A stretch of 64,000 nt of DNA from Armigeres subalbatus (lineage: Eukaryota; Arthropoda; Insecta; Diptera; Culicidae), in contig NC_085140.1 in the NCBI RefSeq assembly GCF_024139115.2, positions 155,026,452 through 155,090,451 of the forward strand. Direction: 5' to 3'. The position numbers and the translations under genes are program-made. Of the stretch, positions 46,079-57,087 are shown piece by piece. Under the pieces are notes generated by a model. It had not been told where the DNA came from and did no database searches. It was given only the letters and a program-made list of their open reading frames with translations. Within the stretch, counting starts at the first letter, position 1, and the number at the start of each line of letters is the position of its first letter.

Positions 46079-46333
46079 CAGCCTAACTGGGCGCTTTTTA
46101 ACTGGACTGCTTTATAACTTGGCGTTCGCTAACTGGACCAAAGCCCAGTTTAAAAGCAGTTATTCATCAAAAAACAAACACAAACACTAGGCTGGGGAGT
46201 CTAAATGGTATATGGTTGTCGTTCCATGTAAAACATTGATCATAACAATACACTGTAAATCCCCTCGACAGCCCAGAAAAGCGGCGCTCGTTAACTGGAC
46301 TGATGTTCTAGCCCAGTTAGCGAATGGATGCTG
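46079..46333. mobile_element. TA-flanked MITE (family 3)
   Basis: The ends CAGCCTAACTGGGCGC and GCCCAGTTAGCGAATGG plus ATGCTG are imperfect inverted repeats. TA lies outside both ends (46077-46078, 46334-46335). Internal CTTTTTAACTGGACTG and CGTTCGCTAACTGGACC match the layout of the other two families. Confidence 0.78.
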
Positions 46334-46455
46334 TACACGGTCGCTTGCAATCAACGTGGGTTCATTAGTGGTGGTGGTAGTGAAATGGTGCTGGTTGGTA
46401 AAACATTTGGAGTGGTAGAAGAATTTGTGTATCTTGGAAGATTAGTAACGTGCGA

Positions 46456-47161
46456 GACGAGCTCGGTGGTCTAGTGGCTACCGCTTCTGCCTTATAAGCA
46501 GGAGGTCGTGGGTTCAATTCCAGGCTCGTCCCTTTCCTACTTTGTATTTCTATCTTAGCTCTTTCTGTGTTTCACGTTCTACCAAAACGATTCCTACTGT
46601 TAAACCTTCAACAATCCAAAAACCTCCCGTGGCACCTATGAGAGGTCGTAGAGTTCTCTGCATCTTTCTTAAGTAGGTGTCCAACTAACCATCCTTCCTC
46701 TTCCTCAGCATTTGCAAGGACGTGGCCAGGACAGATCTCGACTATTGGAGAGTGCATTGCTTTCATCTAAGAGATAGCGATTAGTCCCAAATCAATATCT
46801 GTGGTAACGGATGAAAGTGTTTGATACTCTCATACAATAGTATTGGCACAGAGAAACAGACGTCTCACTCTACGCATGTATCATCGTTCATCTTTTTAAC
46901 GGTGGATTCAATTTTTTGTAGGTGGTCGATCGGCCACCGATGGCGCTTCAATCGGTTTTGCTTGTGTTTGACGTTTGCTCACTACCGCCACCTGGTTGCC
47001 GCTTGTCCACCTACAGTGCTTTTAGCATTGAGCGGTAATGTTTTCGTGACGATGATTTTGATTGCATTTTGTTCTAAGTGAGACGTCTGTTTCTCTGTGG
47101 TATTGGCTTGTACCACCTACGAATTTGTGCGAAATGCTCAATGCTAATGCTAATGCTAATG
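46456..47161 (+). mobile_element. tRNA-headed SINE with hexamer tail and 23-bp target duplication
   Basis: The head GACGAGCTCGGTGGTCTAGTG has A box TGGTCTAGTGG and B box GGTTCAATTCC. Its anticodon-like loop CTTATAA would be tRNA-Ile(UAU)-like. The tail is ATGCTAATGCTAATGCTAATG. The 23 bp at 46433-46455 are repeated exactly at 47162-47184, so the insertion is complete. Excluding the MITE at 46847-47099, the SINE is about 450 bp. Head, tail and the segment GCAAGGACGTGGCCAGGACA resemble what is known of the Aedes SINE Gecko, whose 3' end is shared with an I-clade LINE. That name is tentative. Confidence 0.88.
46847..47099. mobile_element. MITE with CACAGAGAAACAGACGTCTC ends inside the SINE
   Basis: The left end CACAGAGAAACAGACGTCTC (continuing ACT) is the exact inverse complement of the right end. 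GTATTGG is duplicated outside (46840-46846 and 47100-47106); allowing for the shared next base, the duplication could be read as 8 bp. The 86-codon frame inside is incidental. Confidence 0.88.
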
Positions 47162-47740
47162 CTTGGAAGATTAGTAACGTGCGATAATGATGTTACCCGC
47201 GAGATGAAAAGGCGTATTGCAGCTGCTAATGGGGCTTATTACGGACTTCGTAACCAGCTTAAGGGCCGTAGTCTGCAAACGAAGACAATATTCGCGCTGT
47301 ATATTACACTGATTTTTCCGGTGGCTTTATACGGCCATGAAACATGGACGTTAATGGAGGCTCTCGGAGAGCTTTCGGAGTGTTTGAGCGTAAGGTGCTG
47401 CGGACAATACTCAGCGGTAAACAGGAGAACGGTATCTGACGGTGTCGCATGAATCCCAAGTTGTACCAGGTGTTTAAAGGGCTGTATATTATTAAGTTTA
47501 TACAACACGGCAGACTACGGTGGGCTGGAAACGTTGTTCGTATGCCGGAAGAACGTCAAGCGAAGATAATATTTGGTAGAGAACTCGGAAAAGGCCACAT
47601 ACACGATGGCTTATTACAGTTGAAGAGGATCTGAGGGCGCTCAACGTTCAGGGCGACTGGAAGCGATTGGCCCAGGATCGAGTCTAGTGGAGAAGGATAC
47701 TCCATTCGGCGAAGGTTCATTGAAGAGCTGTGTAGCCATC

Positions 47741-48330
47741 AATACAATAAATACCACATTTAAAACAGGACGACAAATCTTCGGTTACGCGTGTAGATCA
47801 AAAAGCTTTTCTTCAGGATTTTTTTTTATGACCGAGAAGTTTTGCTGTTCTATGTTCTATTCTATGTACGACAAGGAGCATACACCATATGTGAAACAGG
47901 TTGGAAGACCTTCGGTTACGCATGGCCTTAAGGCCTCACTCCAGAAATTTATTGATTAACCAAGAAGTTATGCTGTGGACACATTCTATTATGTATATGT
48001 GCCACAAGGAGCATACACCATATATGAAATAGGTCGATCGATCGTGTGAAAATCGCGAAAAAAATTATGGTCAAGTCTAATGATTTATTGTTTTCAACGA
48101 TATTTACATCTATTATTTTACTGGATATCACCTATCTAAAATCTAAATAAAGTAAAGTAAATTATTTGATAAATCAACACTTTAAAACCTAACATTGAGG
48201 AGTTGCTAACTCCCCAAAAAAAATATTCTTTTTCCAGCAGGTATCTGTGTAAAATAATAATGTTATGAGGTTTTTAGGAAATTTCCTGCGCTATATTTGG
48301 AATCGTCTTCTGAGTATACGCGGTATTAGG
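47741..48330. repeat. Two-unit direct repeat of about 120 bp and spacer
   Basis: TTCGGTTACGCGTG near 47780 and TTCGGTTACGCATG near 47913, and ACAAGGAGCATACACCATAT at 47870 and 48003, mark two tandem units. Nothing else was recognised. Confidence 0.55.
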
Positions 48331-48331
48331 C

Positions 48332-48382
48332 AAGAAAATAGTGTTCGACATTAGACCTGCGAATGTCGAACACTATTTTCTT
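48332..48382. repeat. 21-bp perfect stem with 9-nt loop
   Basis: AAGAAAATAGTGTTCGACAT plus T (48332-48352) is exactly mirrored at 48362-48382 around AGACCTGCG. Confidence 0.93.
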
Positions 48383-48472
48383 CATTTTTTCATGAGTTGA
48401 ATACAAAATATATTTTTCCCTTCAAACGACATAGTTTTCATAGTTGCAAATTCAGTTTTATGTTCCGCCATC

Positions 48473-48646
48473 GGGGGTGACAATGGGTCTGAGGGTGAGA
48501 ATGGGTCATCACTCTCACCGGCAGCCTAGAGGTCGTTGAGCAAAATCGTTCAAAAGGGTCTCTTATATTTTAGTCTTCTTGCCCTCAGATTCAATCCATT
48601 CTACAAGCATTCTAAGTAGTTGAAACAGTGACCCATTCTCACCCCC
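48473..48646. mobile_element. GGGGGTGACAATGGGTC MITE
   Basis: GGGGGTGACAATGGGTC on the left and GACCCATTCTCACCCCC on the right are inverted. GGGTGAGAATGGGTCA is repeated near the left end. It is 174 bp with no coding capacity. Confidence 0.7.
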
Positions 48647-49225
48647 GAGGATGGTAGCGTATTTATCGTTTTCACGTTCTCAACCCCCCACGTCAATAGG
48701 GCATGTCACTGTAACAAGGTAAACAGATGCTGGTGTTGTTGGCCATAAGGGCCATACGATATCAAGCTGTAGGCAGAATAATCTTGACAAGAGATGAAAT
48801 TTGAGTATTGAATCTGTATTTATGTTCACTACATAATTGGTTTGATAAAGTAATTAGGCAAAACAGTTTGCTTATCATATTGAAACTAGTAAACTGCACG
48901 GTTTTGATTCCAACAGAGGCGAACGAAAATTGTGATATAAGCGTCACGAAAATTTTTAAGTGATATATGAAACTTGGTACTCACGTTATATATTCGTTTG
49001 AACAATTTATTTTGGAAACGTAATATTGAAATTCCACAGTAATCAACGTAATCACAAATTACCACGCAATTAATCAACGACGGCGTCTTCTGAGCACTCA
49101 ACTTTAAAAAGAAAAACCTGAGAAAAATAAACAATCGTGGAACTGTCAAAAACAAACGGAACAGGGTGACCAGTTTTTTTTTAAATAATCGGTAGATTGA
49201 CTTTAAATAAGAAAATCGGTAATCA
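48647..49225. other. Spacer, nothing recognised
   Basis: AT-rich sequence with short chance frames only. Confidence 0.35.
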
Positions 49226-49279
49226 TCGGTGTAGAGCTTGCTGACGTTTGATCATCTTTCTCTTGTACGCGCACAGAAT

Positions 49280-49344
49280 GGATAGGATTTGTTTACATCG
49301 GGAAACGCTTCAGAAGCGTTTCCCGATGTAAACAAATCCTATCC
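49280..49344. repeat. 65-nt perfect palindrome
   Basis: The 32-nt arm 49280-49311 (starting GGATAGGATTTGTTTACATC) is exactly mirrored at 49313-49344 with a single A at the centre. Confidence 0.96.
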
Positions 49345-49446
49345 TCCCCATGCGTTTAAAAGAGATCCCCATAAAAAGTTTGACAGTTCTGAAATTTCAC
49401 GATCATCCGACGGAATCGGGTGCCTACCAAATCGACCTATTATTAT

Positions 49447-49597
49447 ACTAAGGACACACCTGTGGTACTTGTACCATGGTACAAGAGAACAAGAAAATTA
49501 TTCCAAGACTATCTTTAATAAAGACAATAATTGGTATGGTACTCATTTCAAGATTCTTGTACCATATGGTACTTGTACCACCAGTGTGTCATTAGTA
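49447..49597. mobile_element. 151-bp palindromic MITE with TTA duplication (copy 2)
   Basis: It begins TACTAAGGACACAC and ends GTGTGTCATTAGTA, with TTA outside both (49444-49446, 49598-49600). The interior matches the inverse of the copy at 12719-12868, including GACAATAATTGGTATGGTAC. Confidence 0.87.
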
Positions 49598-50448
49598 TTA
49601 TACCGACGACGTTGATTGTCGTAGACTACTTATTTCCGTCGCCGGATTTATTGAACAATTAAGTCGTGAACTATTTCATCGGTAAAATAATCGTTGGATT
49701 GTATATTTGCTGCTTATTTTGATCGCCTGATCAATAAATAGATTAAATCGAGTCCCTGTGTATATAAACATAAAATAAATCAAGGTGAGCATTCCATATT
49801 TAAATTATTAAATATAAACTTATATGTTAGATTTTTAGATCGAGAAGATTTCAAATAATCCCGGAAGGCTAGTGCTTCGGTTTAAAGCAGTTCATCAAGG
49901 TGAGTGATCAATTTCTGCCGATTTTAATATCTGTGATTAATGAAGATTTAAAAAAACTGGGAATCACTAATTCCCAAAGGAAGTGAAGTGTTTTTAATCC
50001 TATTTGAAAATCACCGTAACTTATCGGTTTTTAATCTTCGCGAAACAAGTTTATCAAATTTTTATTTCGGAGTGTTTCAAAAAGGCAGTCTTACACAAAT
50101 CGTACAAATTTTCATCAGGATTTTGATTCCCACGATAGTTCCCATTACTTTCCAAAGCCGAATCCTACTACAAATACATTGAAATTAATCTGAATCTGCG
50201 GATCAAATTTCCGAGGTGTGAGACTTCCTTAACGCAGGATACGAAATCGAATATAAGCTACTTCCTCAGGAGATTCAGCATTCCAAAACTTTTTGTGATT
50301 TTACTGAGTGTCCTAGCAAATTCATATATTACTACTTTATCTTTCAGAATCATGAAAAATGAAACGATCCAGCTCGATAAGAAAGACTCTCAAAATCTAC
50401 GGAAGAATGATCAAGATGCCACCCATAATAAAACATCGACTATGCGCT

Positions 50449-50840
50449 CTATTTCGTCTAAGTTAATTAGTTTTTACACCGATTAATTTACTGATTTAGT
50501 CTGATGTATTCTGTGATGAAAATTAATAAATCGACTAAACACCATATTTCGTCTAATTTCATTTTTATTCTAACCGATCTATCTATAGATTTTGTATAAT
50601 TTGGTCCATGATAAAAATTAATAAATCGACTAAACGTCCTATTTCGTCCGATTTCAATATTTTCCTCGCAGATCAATATATAGATTAAGTCTGATCTGCT
50701 CCTTGATGAAATGTAGTCAATCGATTAAACACCCTATTTTGTCTTATTTAATTATTTTCCACATTGATCAATCTATAGATTTAATCTGATTTGCTTCAGG
50801 GCAAAATTTAATTATTTGATTAAACACTCTATTTCGTCAC
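50449..50840. repeat. Four-unit tandem repeat, about 95 bp per unit
   Basis: Each unit has CTATTTCGTCTNATTT, CGATCNATCTATAGATT, ATTNGTCTGAT and GATGAAAATTAATAAATCGA with TTAAACACC. Divergence is moderate. 49850-50448 between the MITE and the array is AT-rich without recognised features. Confidence 0.75.
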
Positions 50841-51136
50841 TCTAGTCGTACGCACCCCCTGTGAAAATCCCATAAGGCTCGGTGAAACAATTTATAAATT
50901 CGTCGGATCCAAAATCGGTCGACCTTACCGACGAAAACCGATTTAGTCGGTGGGAACGTCTGGTGGATTTTTTATGGGGGAAGGGTGAGTAAACGTCAGC
51001 AAGCTCTATACAATGTATGTCATGTAACATTCTTTTGGCGTGAGATAAAAAGTAGAGTACCTGCATAATGGATCAATCAAGGTAACGGTGGCGCGATCTG
51101 CTCATTTCATAGCGGCAGTTTTTGCTTATTAACAGT

Positions 51137-51379
51137 TAATTCGGCACCAACATTTCAAAAGGGCGTAACTGCTTTTGTAAACAAAAGCTTCTCACGCCTC
51201 TGGTGGGTTAATTTGAGCCCACCCACGCAATCCAACACCATTGATGGAAGCATCGAATCCTCTTCTTTCATTTAATGGTGCTGGATTGCGTGGGTGAGCA
51301 CAAATAAGCCCACTAGAGACGTGAGAAGCTCTTGTTTACAAAAGCAGTTTCGCCCTTTTGAAATGTTGGTGCCGAATTA
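51137..51379. mobile_element. Foldback MITE with AAAGGGCGTAACTGC arms
   Basis: TAATTCGGCACCAACATTTC to CTTTTGTAAACAAAAGCTTC is mirrored at the right end (GTTTACAAAAGCAGTTTCGC, ... TGTTGGTGCCGAATTA). The arms extend with gaps to about 110 bp around CACGCAATCCA(A)CACCATT. It is related in layout to 57392-57632 and 13787-13900. Confidence 0.82.
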
Positions 51380-51407
51380 TTGGTCCATTAATAAGCCACG
51401 TTAAAAA

Positions 51408-54400
51408 AGCAGCGGCGACTATCCAGCGGCTGAGTATGAAATGCTATTCCCCGGAAGCTATACCTAAGATGGCAGCCCCATCCCGGTGGATAGGGAACCT
51501 TGGGCCAACAACCTACTGTTCCCGAAACATCAATTTGTTCGAGAATCCGATAATGAAAGAATACGGACTGATTTTACGGCGACGACTCTTAGCGCGAAAC
51601 AACGGACACGAATAGGAACATGGAACGTTTTAACCCTAGCCCAGCAGGGTAAATTGGCACAACTTGCCAATGAGGCACGCCGCATGAAGCTTGAGATCCT
51701 GGGACTGAGTGAAGTCCGTTGGCCAAACTTTGGAGAACACAGAACGCCGTCGGGACAAGTTCTGCTATACTCTGGTTTACGAGGTGAACACGCTCCCCGG
51801 CATCGCGGAGTTGGCTTCCTACTAAGCGCTCAGGCACACTCTGCGCTTATGAAGTGGGAACCTGTAAGTGAAAGGATAATCGTTGCCAGATTTAGAACAC
51901 GGGTCCGAAACCTTACTATAATCCAATGTTATGCGCCAACCGATGCTGCCGATCTGCAAGACAAAGAGAACTTCTACAGTCAACTCAATGCCGTCGTAGA
52001 TAGAATTCCGAAGGGTGATATCAAGATCTGTTTGGGCGACTTCAATGCGAAGATCGGATCCGACAACTCGAACCATGAGCGCATTATGGGACGCCATGAT
52101 CTCGGAGAAATGAGCGAAAACGGAGCTATTCGCAGAATTTTGTGGTAATAACGACATGGTGATCGGGGGATCGCTCTTCCCTCATCGACCGGTTCACAAG
52201 GTCACGTGGGTCTCCCGTGACGGCTTTACAGAAAATCAAATCGACCACATCTGCATCAGCCGAAAATGGAAACGGAGCCTTCTTGATGTACGGAATAAAC
52301 GTAGTGCCGATATCGCGTCTGATCATCACCTCCTCATCGGCGAAATACGCCTGCGCATTGCGCGGATTCGTCGGCAGGAGGAAAGAGTTGGACGACGATT
52401 CAACACACGCCGACTGGAAGATGCCACGGTGAAACGGTCCTTCGTTGAAGAACTGGAGACGCGTGCTGCAGATATTCCGGAAGGTGGTAGCGTGGAAGAC
52501 CAATGGACCGCCATCAAGAATGCCTTTATCGCCACCAGCGAGAACAATCTGGGTGAACTACGCAGCCAGAGAAAACAATGGATCACCGATGAGACCTGGA
52601 GGAAGATAGAGGAGCGAAGAGAAGCCAAAGCCGCGATAGAGCGATCGAAAACCAGAGGAGCCAAAGTCTTAGCCCGTCAACGATACACGGCTCTTGAGAA
52701 GGAAGTAAAACGCTCATGTCGACGGGACAAGCGAGCGTGGGCAGACTCTCTGGCCGACGAAGGAGAGAGAGCCGCCGCAACCGGGGACATTCGCCTCCTC
52801 TACGATATCTCACGACGCTTAAGCGGGGCGAAGATAAATGCAACGATGCCTGTGAAAGACGCGAATGATCAGTTAATGACCGACCCAACTGACCAGCTGA
52901 AACGCTGGTTCGAGCACTTCGAACAACTTTTTCAAGTGCCAACCAGGCCATCACCACCTCGGCATGATCTGCCTAGGATCCGACGTATAACACGTGTCAA
53001 TACCGAAGCTCCATCACTGCTAGAGATTCAAACAGCCATCCAAAGCATGGAATCGAATAAAGCCCCAGGGGTCGACCACATATCAGCCGAGATGCTCAAA
53101 GCTGACCCCATGACATCCGCTCAACTACTGCATCGTTTATTTCGTAATATCTGGGACACCGCAACTTTCCCGGTCGACTGGATGCAAGGTATCTTAGTGA
53201 AGGTGCCCAAAAAGGGTGACCTGACTGTATGCGATAACTGGCGAGGCATTATGTTGCTGTGTACCGTTCTCAAAGTTCTGTGCAAAATTATCCTAGCCCG
53301 GATTCAGGAGAAGATCGATGCGACTCTCCGGCGGCAGCAAGCCGGATTCCGTGCCGGAAGATCCTGTGTGGACCATATTGTCACGCTCCGCATCATTTTG
53401 GAGCAGGTCAACGAATTCCAAGAGTCCCTTTACTTGGTATTCATTGACTACGAAAAAGCTTTCGACCGTCTCAATCACGATAACATGTGGGGCGCCCTGA
53501 GACGTTCCTGAGAAAATCATCGGCCTCATCGAAGCACAGTACGAGGCCTTTTCGTGTAGAGTGCTGCACAATGGGGTCCTGTCCGACCCTATCCGGGTCG
53601 TAGCTGGTGTGAGGCAAGGATGTATTCTATCACCGTTACTGTTCCTCATCGCAATCGATGAGATTCTGGTAGATGCGATTGACCGTGAACCAAACCGCGG
53701 GCTGTTATGGCAGCCTATAACCATGGAGCACCTAAACGACTTCGAATTGGCGGATGACGTTGCACTACTCGCGCAACGGCGCTCTGATATGCAGAGTAAG
53801 CTCAACGACCTTGCCGATCGCTCCTCCTCGGCAGGTTTAGTCATCAACGTCAACAAAACCAAATCGTTGGATGTAAACACGGTGACTCCTTCCAGTTTCA
53901 CAGTAGCCGGGCAACCAGTGGAGAATGTTGAAAGCTTCCAATATCTTGGTAGCCAAATGGCGTCAGACGGCGGTACCAAGATCGACATAGGCGCACGGAT
54001 CAAGAAAGCAAGGGCTGCCTTTGCGAGTTTAAGAAATATCTGGAAAAACAGGCAGATAAGTGAACGCACCAAACTACGAATTTTCAACTCTAACGTGAAA
54101 TCTGTGCTGTTATACGCTAGCGAAACATGGTGTGTATCAGTGGAGAACACTCAACGGCTGCAGGTGTTCATTAACAGATGCCTGCGGTATATAATTCGGG
54201 CCTGGTGGCCTCACAACTGGATCTCAAACAACGAGCTCCATCGTCGTTGTCACCAGGGGCCGATAACAACAGAAATTCGGGATCGGAAGTAGGGCTGGGT
54301 CGGCCACACTCCACGTAGGGGCGGAAACGAAATTTGGAAGCCAGGATTAGACTGGAACCCAGCGGGACATCGTAGCAGAGGCAGACCCAGAGGCTCATGG

Positions 54401-54555
54401 CGGAGAAGCCTCAATAAAGAAATAAAAGAAGTCGACCGAAATCTAACCTGGCAACAGGTTAAAGCGATAGCCGGGCATCGCTCAGGATGGAGATCTTTCA
54501 AGTCGGCCCTTTGCACCACCGGAGGTGTACAGGATCCATAAGTAAGTAAGTAAAA
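51408..54555 (+). mobile_element. Full-length RTE-clade element, nearly intact
   Basis: 3.15 kb, one long coding region with endonuclease and RT, TAAG tandem tail (54540-54552). GTTAAAAA is duplicated at 51400-51407 and 54556-54563. Size, single ORF and short tandem-repeat tail are typical of RTE. The protein relics at 26.4 and 46.4 kb belong to a different but related family. Confidence 0.85.
51486..54541 (+). pseudogene. RTE endonuclease-reverse transcriptase, two frameshifts and one stop
   Basis: Frame 1 (51486-52148) holds the endonuclease: RTRIGTWNVLTLAQQGK, ILGLSEVRWPNFG, IIQCYAPTDAADL and ICLGDFNAKIGSDN. After a shift near 52145 come NQIDHICISRKWKRSL and DIASDHHLLIGEI, completing the active site. 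Frame 2 runs to 53511 through ESNKAPGVDHISAEMLK, VPKKGDLTVCDNWRGI, QAGFRAGRSCVDHI and VFIDYEKAFDRLNHDN. A shift near 53508 leads to GVRQGCILSPLLFLIAIDEI and FELADDVALLAQRR with intact ADD. A TAG at 54290-54292 replaces what is normally a Trp before the conserved C-terminus (SRGRPRGSWRRSLNKEIKEV), which ends at 54541. Only three lesions separate it from an open frame. I give no repaired sequence. Confidence 0.9.
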
Positions 54556-54569
54556 GTTAAAAAGGCAGT

Positions 54570-55595
54570 TACAAATGAAAATTTATATTAAATTATTAAC
54601 ATCAGTAATGGAACTTTTCTTCCCCTTATCAGAGCCGCTTGACATTTCATATTACATACAAGTACTTGTTTTTGCCGTTTTCAAACCCCAGATAGGCAAC
54701 AACACCGCCTACATATTTATCTCCGATTTATGTATCTTTCTCATCTGTTTTGTTGAACATTTGTCACCATATTTAGCTTTCCTAAGAAATTGTTCGAATG
54801 CCATGCAGTTGAATCAACATAGTAAAAAAAACGTTGGGCTTGTTTGCTTCTGCATCGTTTCTTCTTCCACGAACAGATTAGTTTCAATTTGATTGCCACT
54901 TCAGTAGCACTTGGAAGGTTCAACTTATCGTGTCTGACTAAAGTTTCAATAACGCCTTACTATTTTAAGTGAAATTCAACATGATAAAAATTGTATTTTT
55001 TTTGATAATTTTCATTTTTCATCACAACGCGGCTCAAAGTAAAGTATTAATCAATCTATGGATTGAATGTTGAGGAAATTAGAGGCAAAGAGATACATAT
55101 TTAATTTGGATAGATATTAGAGTGGGGCATCATAGACGTTTTTTCAAATATACGAAACCTTTCGGGGTCCCAAACAACTGTGCAAAATTTGGGCCCGATT
55201 GGTTGCTTCCTCGCTATCCGCATTCCGCTATTTTTATTACTTTATTCCAATAGTTTTTTTTTTAATATTGGTTCTTAGGGAAAGTTGAACAATAAATAAT
55301 AAGTCAAATAATTGATTGAGGCAATTAAACGAGATAAATTTTTAACGGGAAAGGTCGATTTCCCGTGAAAATTCAGTTCAATTTCTTGTGAATACACTTC
55401 GAGTACACTATATACCTCATAAGGGGTCGTACACTTATTACGTAAGCATTTTTTCTGGGTTTTTCGACCCCTCCTCCTCCCAGGTAAGATTTTTTTCATA
55501 CAAATTTTTTTTTTATTTATATGGAGCGTAAGATATTGACCGACACCCCCCGCCCTCCCTCCATAAGTGCTAACGTAATATGTGTACGGCTGGGC
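54570..55595. other. AT-rich non-coding region with short repeat relics
   Basis: 55430-55580 holds an imperfect foldback with CACTTATTACGTAAG and GCTAACGTAATATGTG around pyrimidine-rich CCCCTCCTCCTCC, a dispersed type also seen near 11811 and 23625. No gene was found. Confidence 0.4.
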
Positions 55596-55596
55596 A

Positions 55597-55855
55597 GTTG
55601 ACCTCATTGGTCACTCTCAGAAACTTACGGGATACTCCGGAGGAACCTAAAGGAGGGAAAAATTTAGAGTAGAAATTTAGACCAAAACGTGTCATGCGAC
55701 TGTTCTTCATTATAACTGTCCACTATCAATCAGTATGGGGAGGCTAATAAATCTCATTGGCCAGTCTCAGAAACTTCCGGAATTCCTCGCGGAATCCTGT
55801 TAAAGAGGAAAATGTGGTCTTCAGACCAAAACGTGTAGTTCAGCCAGTTTCCAAG
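55597..55855 (+). repeat. Two-unit direct repeat of about 140 bp
   Basis: CTCATTGGTCACTCTCAGAA ... GACCAAAACGTGTCATG and CTCATTGGCCAGTCTCAGAA ... GACCAAAACGTGTAGTT are tandem copies. Confidence 0.7.
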
Positions 55856-56103
55856 AATTTTGTTAAAAAAAAATTTCTCTAACTCTTAAATTGGCCGATT
55901 TTCCCAAGTTTACTTAGGGTGACCCTCAAAAATGCAGTTTTCGCTCTAACTTTTCTATTTCAAATTTATCAGCAATGTGGTGTTCAGACCACTTTTTGAG
56001 CTATGCAGGGCGCAAATTTTCATGAACTTGGCGCTGCCATATCTCATGCGGATCAAAAGTTATTTAGGTTTTTCTTTTAAAAAACGTTTTCTTCTAACGA
56101 CTG

Positions 56104-56797
56104 AGTTCAGTGTATGATTTCTCTTGTAACAGTCTTGTTTCGGACAGCAGAACGATCGCGCATTCGGCCGAAATATTGTGTTCTGCATTGCGCGGCCGGT
56201 GATAAGAGTAGCCATCGAACAAGTAAGTGCAGTGCGTGTTTTAGGCGTCGGGAAAGAAATAAAATATTTATTTTGTGTTCGGTGGCTCATGCGCATGTCG
56301 TGCGCGGTCGAAAAAAAAGCGCGTTCTTTAATAGTTAGCTGTATCCATCGAGCAAGTGAGTAGAGAGTGCTGCGCTTCCGTGCGGTCGTCCAAAACGCGG
56401 ATCTCCTCAGTTTTCATATGACACCGGGCGTATTAGTGTTATTCCCCATCCCGTAGATCGCATCGCTTACCAAAGTGAATCCAGATAAATTATCCTTTGT
56501 AACTAAAACGATATCCTATCCCAAGACAATCGTGGAGATGCAGATGTTTACTCGGTCTCTAATAGCAACGAGAGTCGAATTAATAATCCTTCCATTCCTA
56601 TATGACCGTAAGGATGTGGCCAGCGCCGCTATTGACTTTAAATATTTGAGCTCCCGAAACGTGTACATTGAGAATGGGTAGCTAATCCCAAACCCCATTC
56701 ATTGTGTTCTCTGTACAATTTCGCAAGTTCAGTCAATCACGGAGTAGCAACTACGAATTGCACGATCATAATGCTCATGCTCATACTCATGCTCATA
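56104..56797 (+). mobile_element. Non-coding retro-insertion with TGCTCA tail and 25-bp target duplication
   Basis: The 25 bp at 56079-56103 are repeated at 56798-56822. The insert begins AGTTCAGTG and ends ATGCTCATGCTCATACTCAT plus GCTCAT. No frame is longer than about 75 codons. GTAAGGATGTGGCCAGCG near its 3' end matches GCAAGGACGTGGCCAGGA in the SINE at 46456-47161. It lacks a tRNA head and instead starts like a LINE 5' UTR. It looks like a LINE-derived non-autonomous element keeping 5' and 3' ends. Confidence 0.85.
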
Positions 56798-57087
56798 AAA
56801 AAACGTTTTCTTCTAACGACTGTATCTATGAGTGGCGCAAAAAAGTCTGATTCTCTGACTTTATTGACTGTATATTATACAAACTTGTGGGAAAATCACA
56901 ACGAAATCAATTGTTCCACTTTTTTTGCGCTTTTGCACGCTTTTTTTTTGCGTGCAGGCCATCAAACGTGGATAACTTTATTTCATGGAAAATGGTCACC
57001 TATTATATTGTCCAGCAGTGTAGCCAGACCATGATGAAGGTGGCTGAGAATTTTTTTTTGCAAAATTCTTGGAAACTGGCTAAACTA

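Larger units (their letters stand above)
46360..47740 (+). pseudogene. RTE-type C-terminal relic split by a SINE
   Basis: The left part (46360-46455) reads EEFVYLGRLVTC. The right part, after the SINE, reads DNDVTREMKRRIAAANGAYY, SLQTKTIFALYITL and ALYGHETWTLMEA. After shifts come YIIKFIQHGRLRWAGNVVRM and PEERQAKIIFGRELG. The relic ends near 47700 in DWPRI-like residues. It is the same family as 26430-27850, with several frameshifts and a damaged middle (ALGELSECL). Confidence 0.82.
49230..51015. mobile_element. Putative 1.8-kb TIR element, heavily rearranged
   Basis: TAGAGCTTGCTGACGTTT at 49233 is mirrored by AAACGTCAGCAAGCTCTA at 50993-51010. GATCCAAAATCGGTCG and ATCGGTAATCATCGG-like blocks occur near both ends. 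Inside are a 65-nt palindrome, a TTA-flanked MITE and a 95-bp tandem repeat. No coding capacity was found and the TIRs are short, so this is tentative. Confidence 0.45.

Noticed and set aside
46465..46540. Genuine tRNA-Ile(UAU) gene
   Set aside because: Acceptor stem and boxes are good, but the T-stem is one base short. The sequence is the head of a SINE flanked by a 23-bp target duplication, with another copy at 34.8-35.0 kb.
48332..48382. Annotating the hairpin as a miRNA gene
   Set aside because: Too short for a typical precursor, with no flanking stem extension. Kept only as a hairpin.
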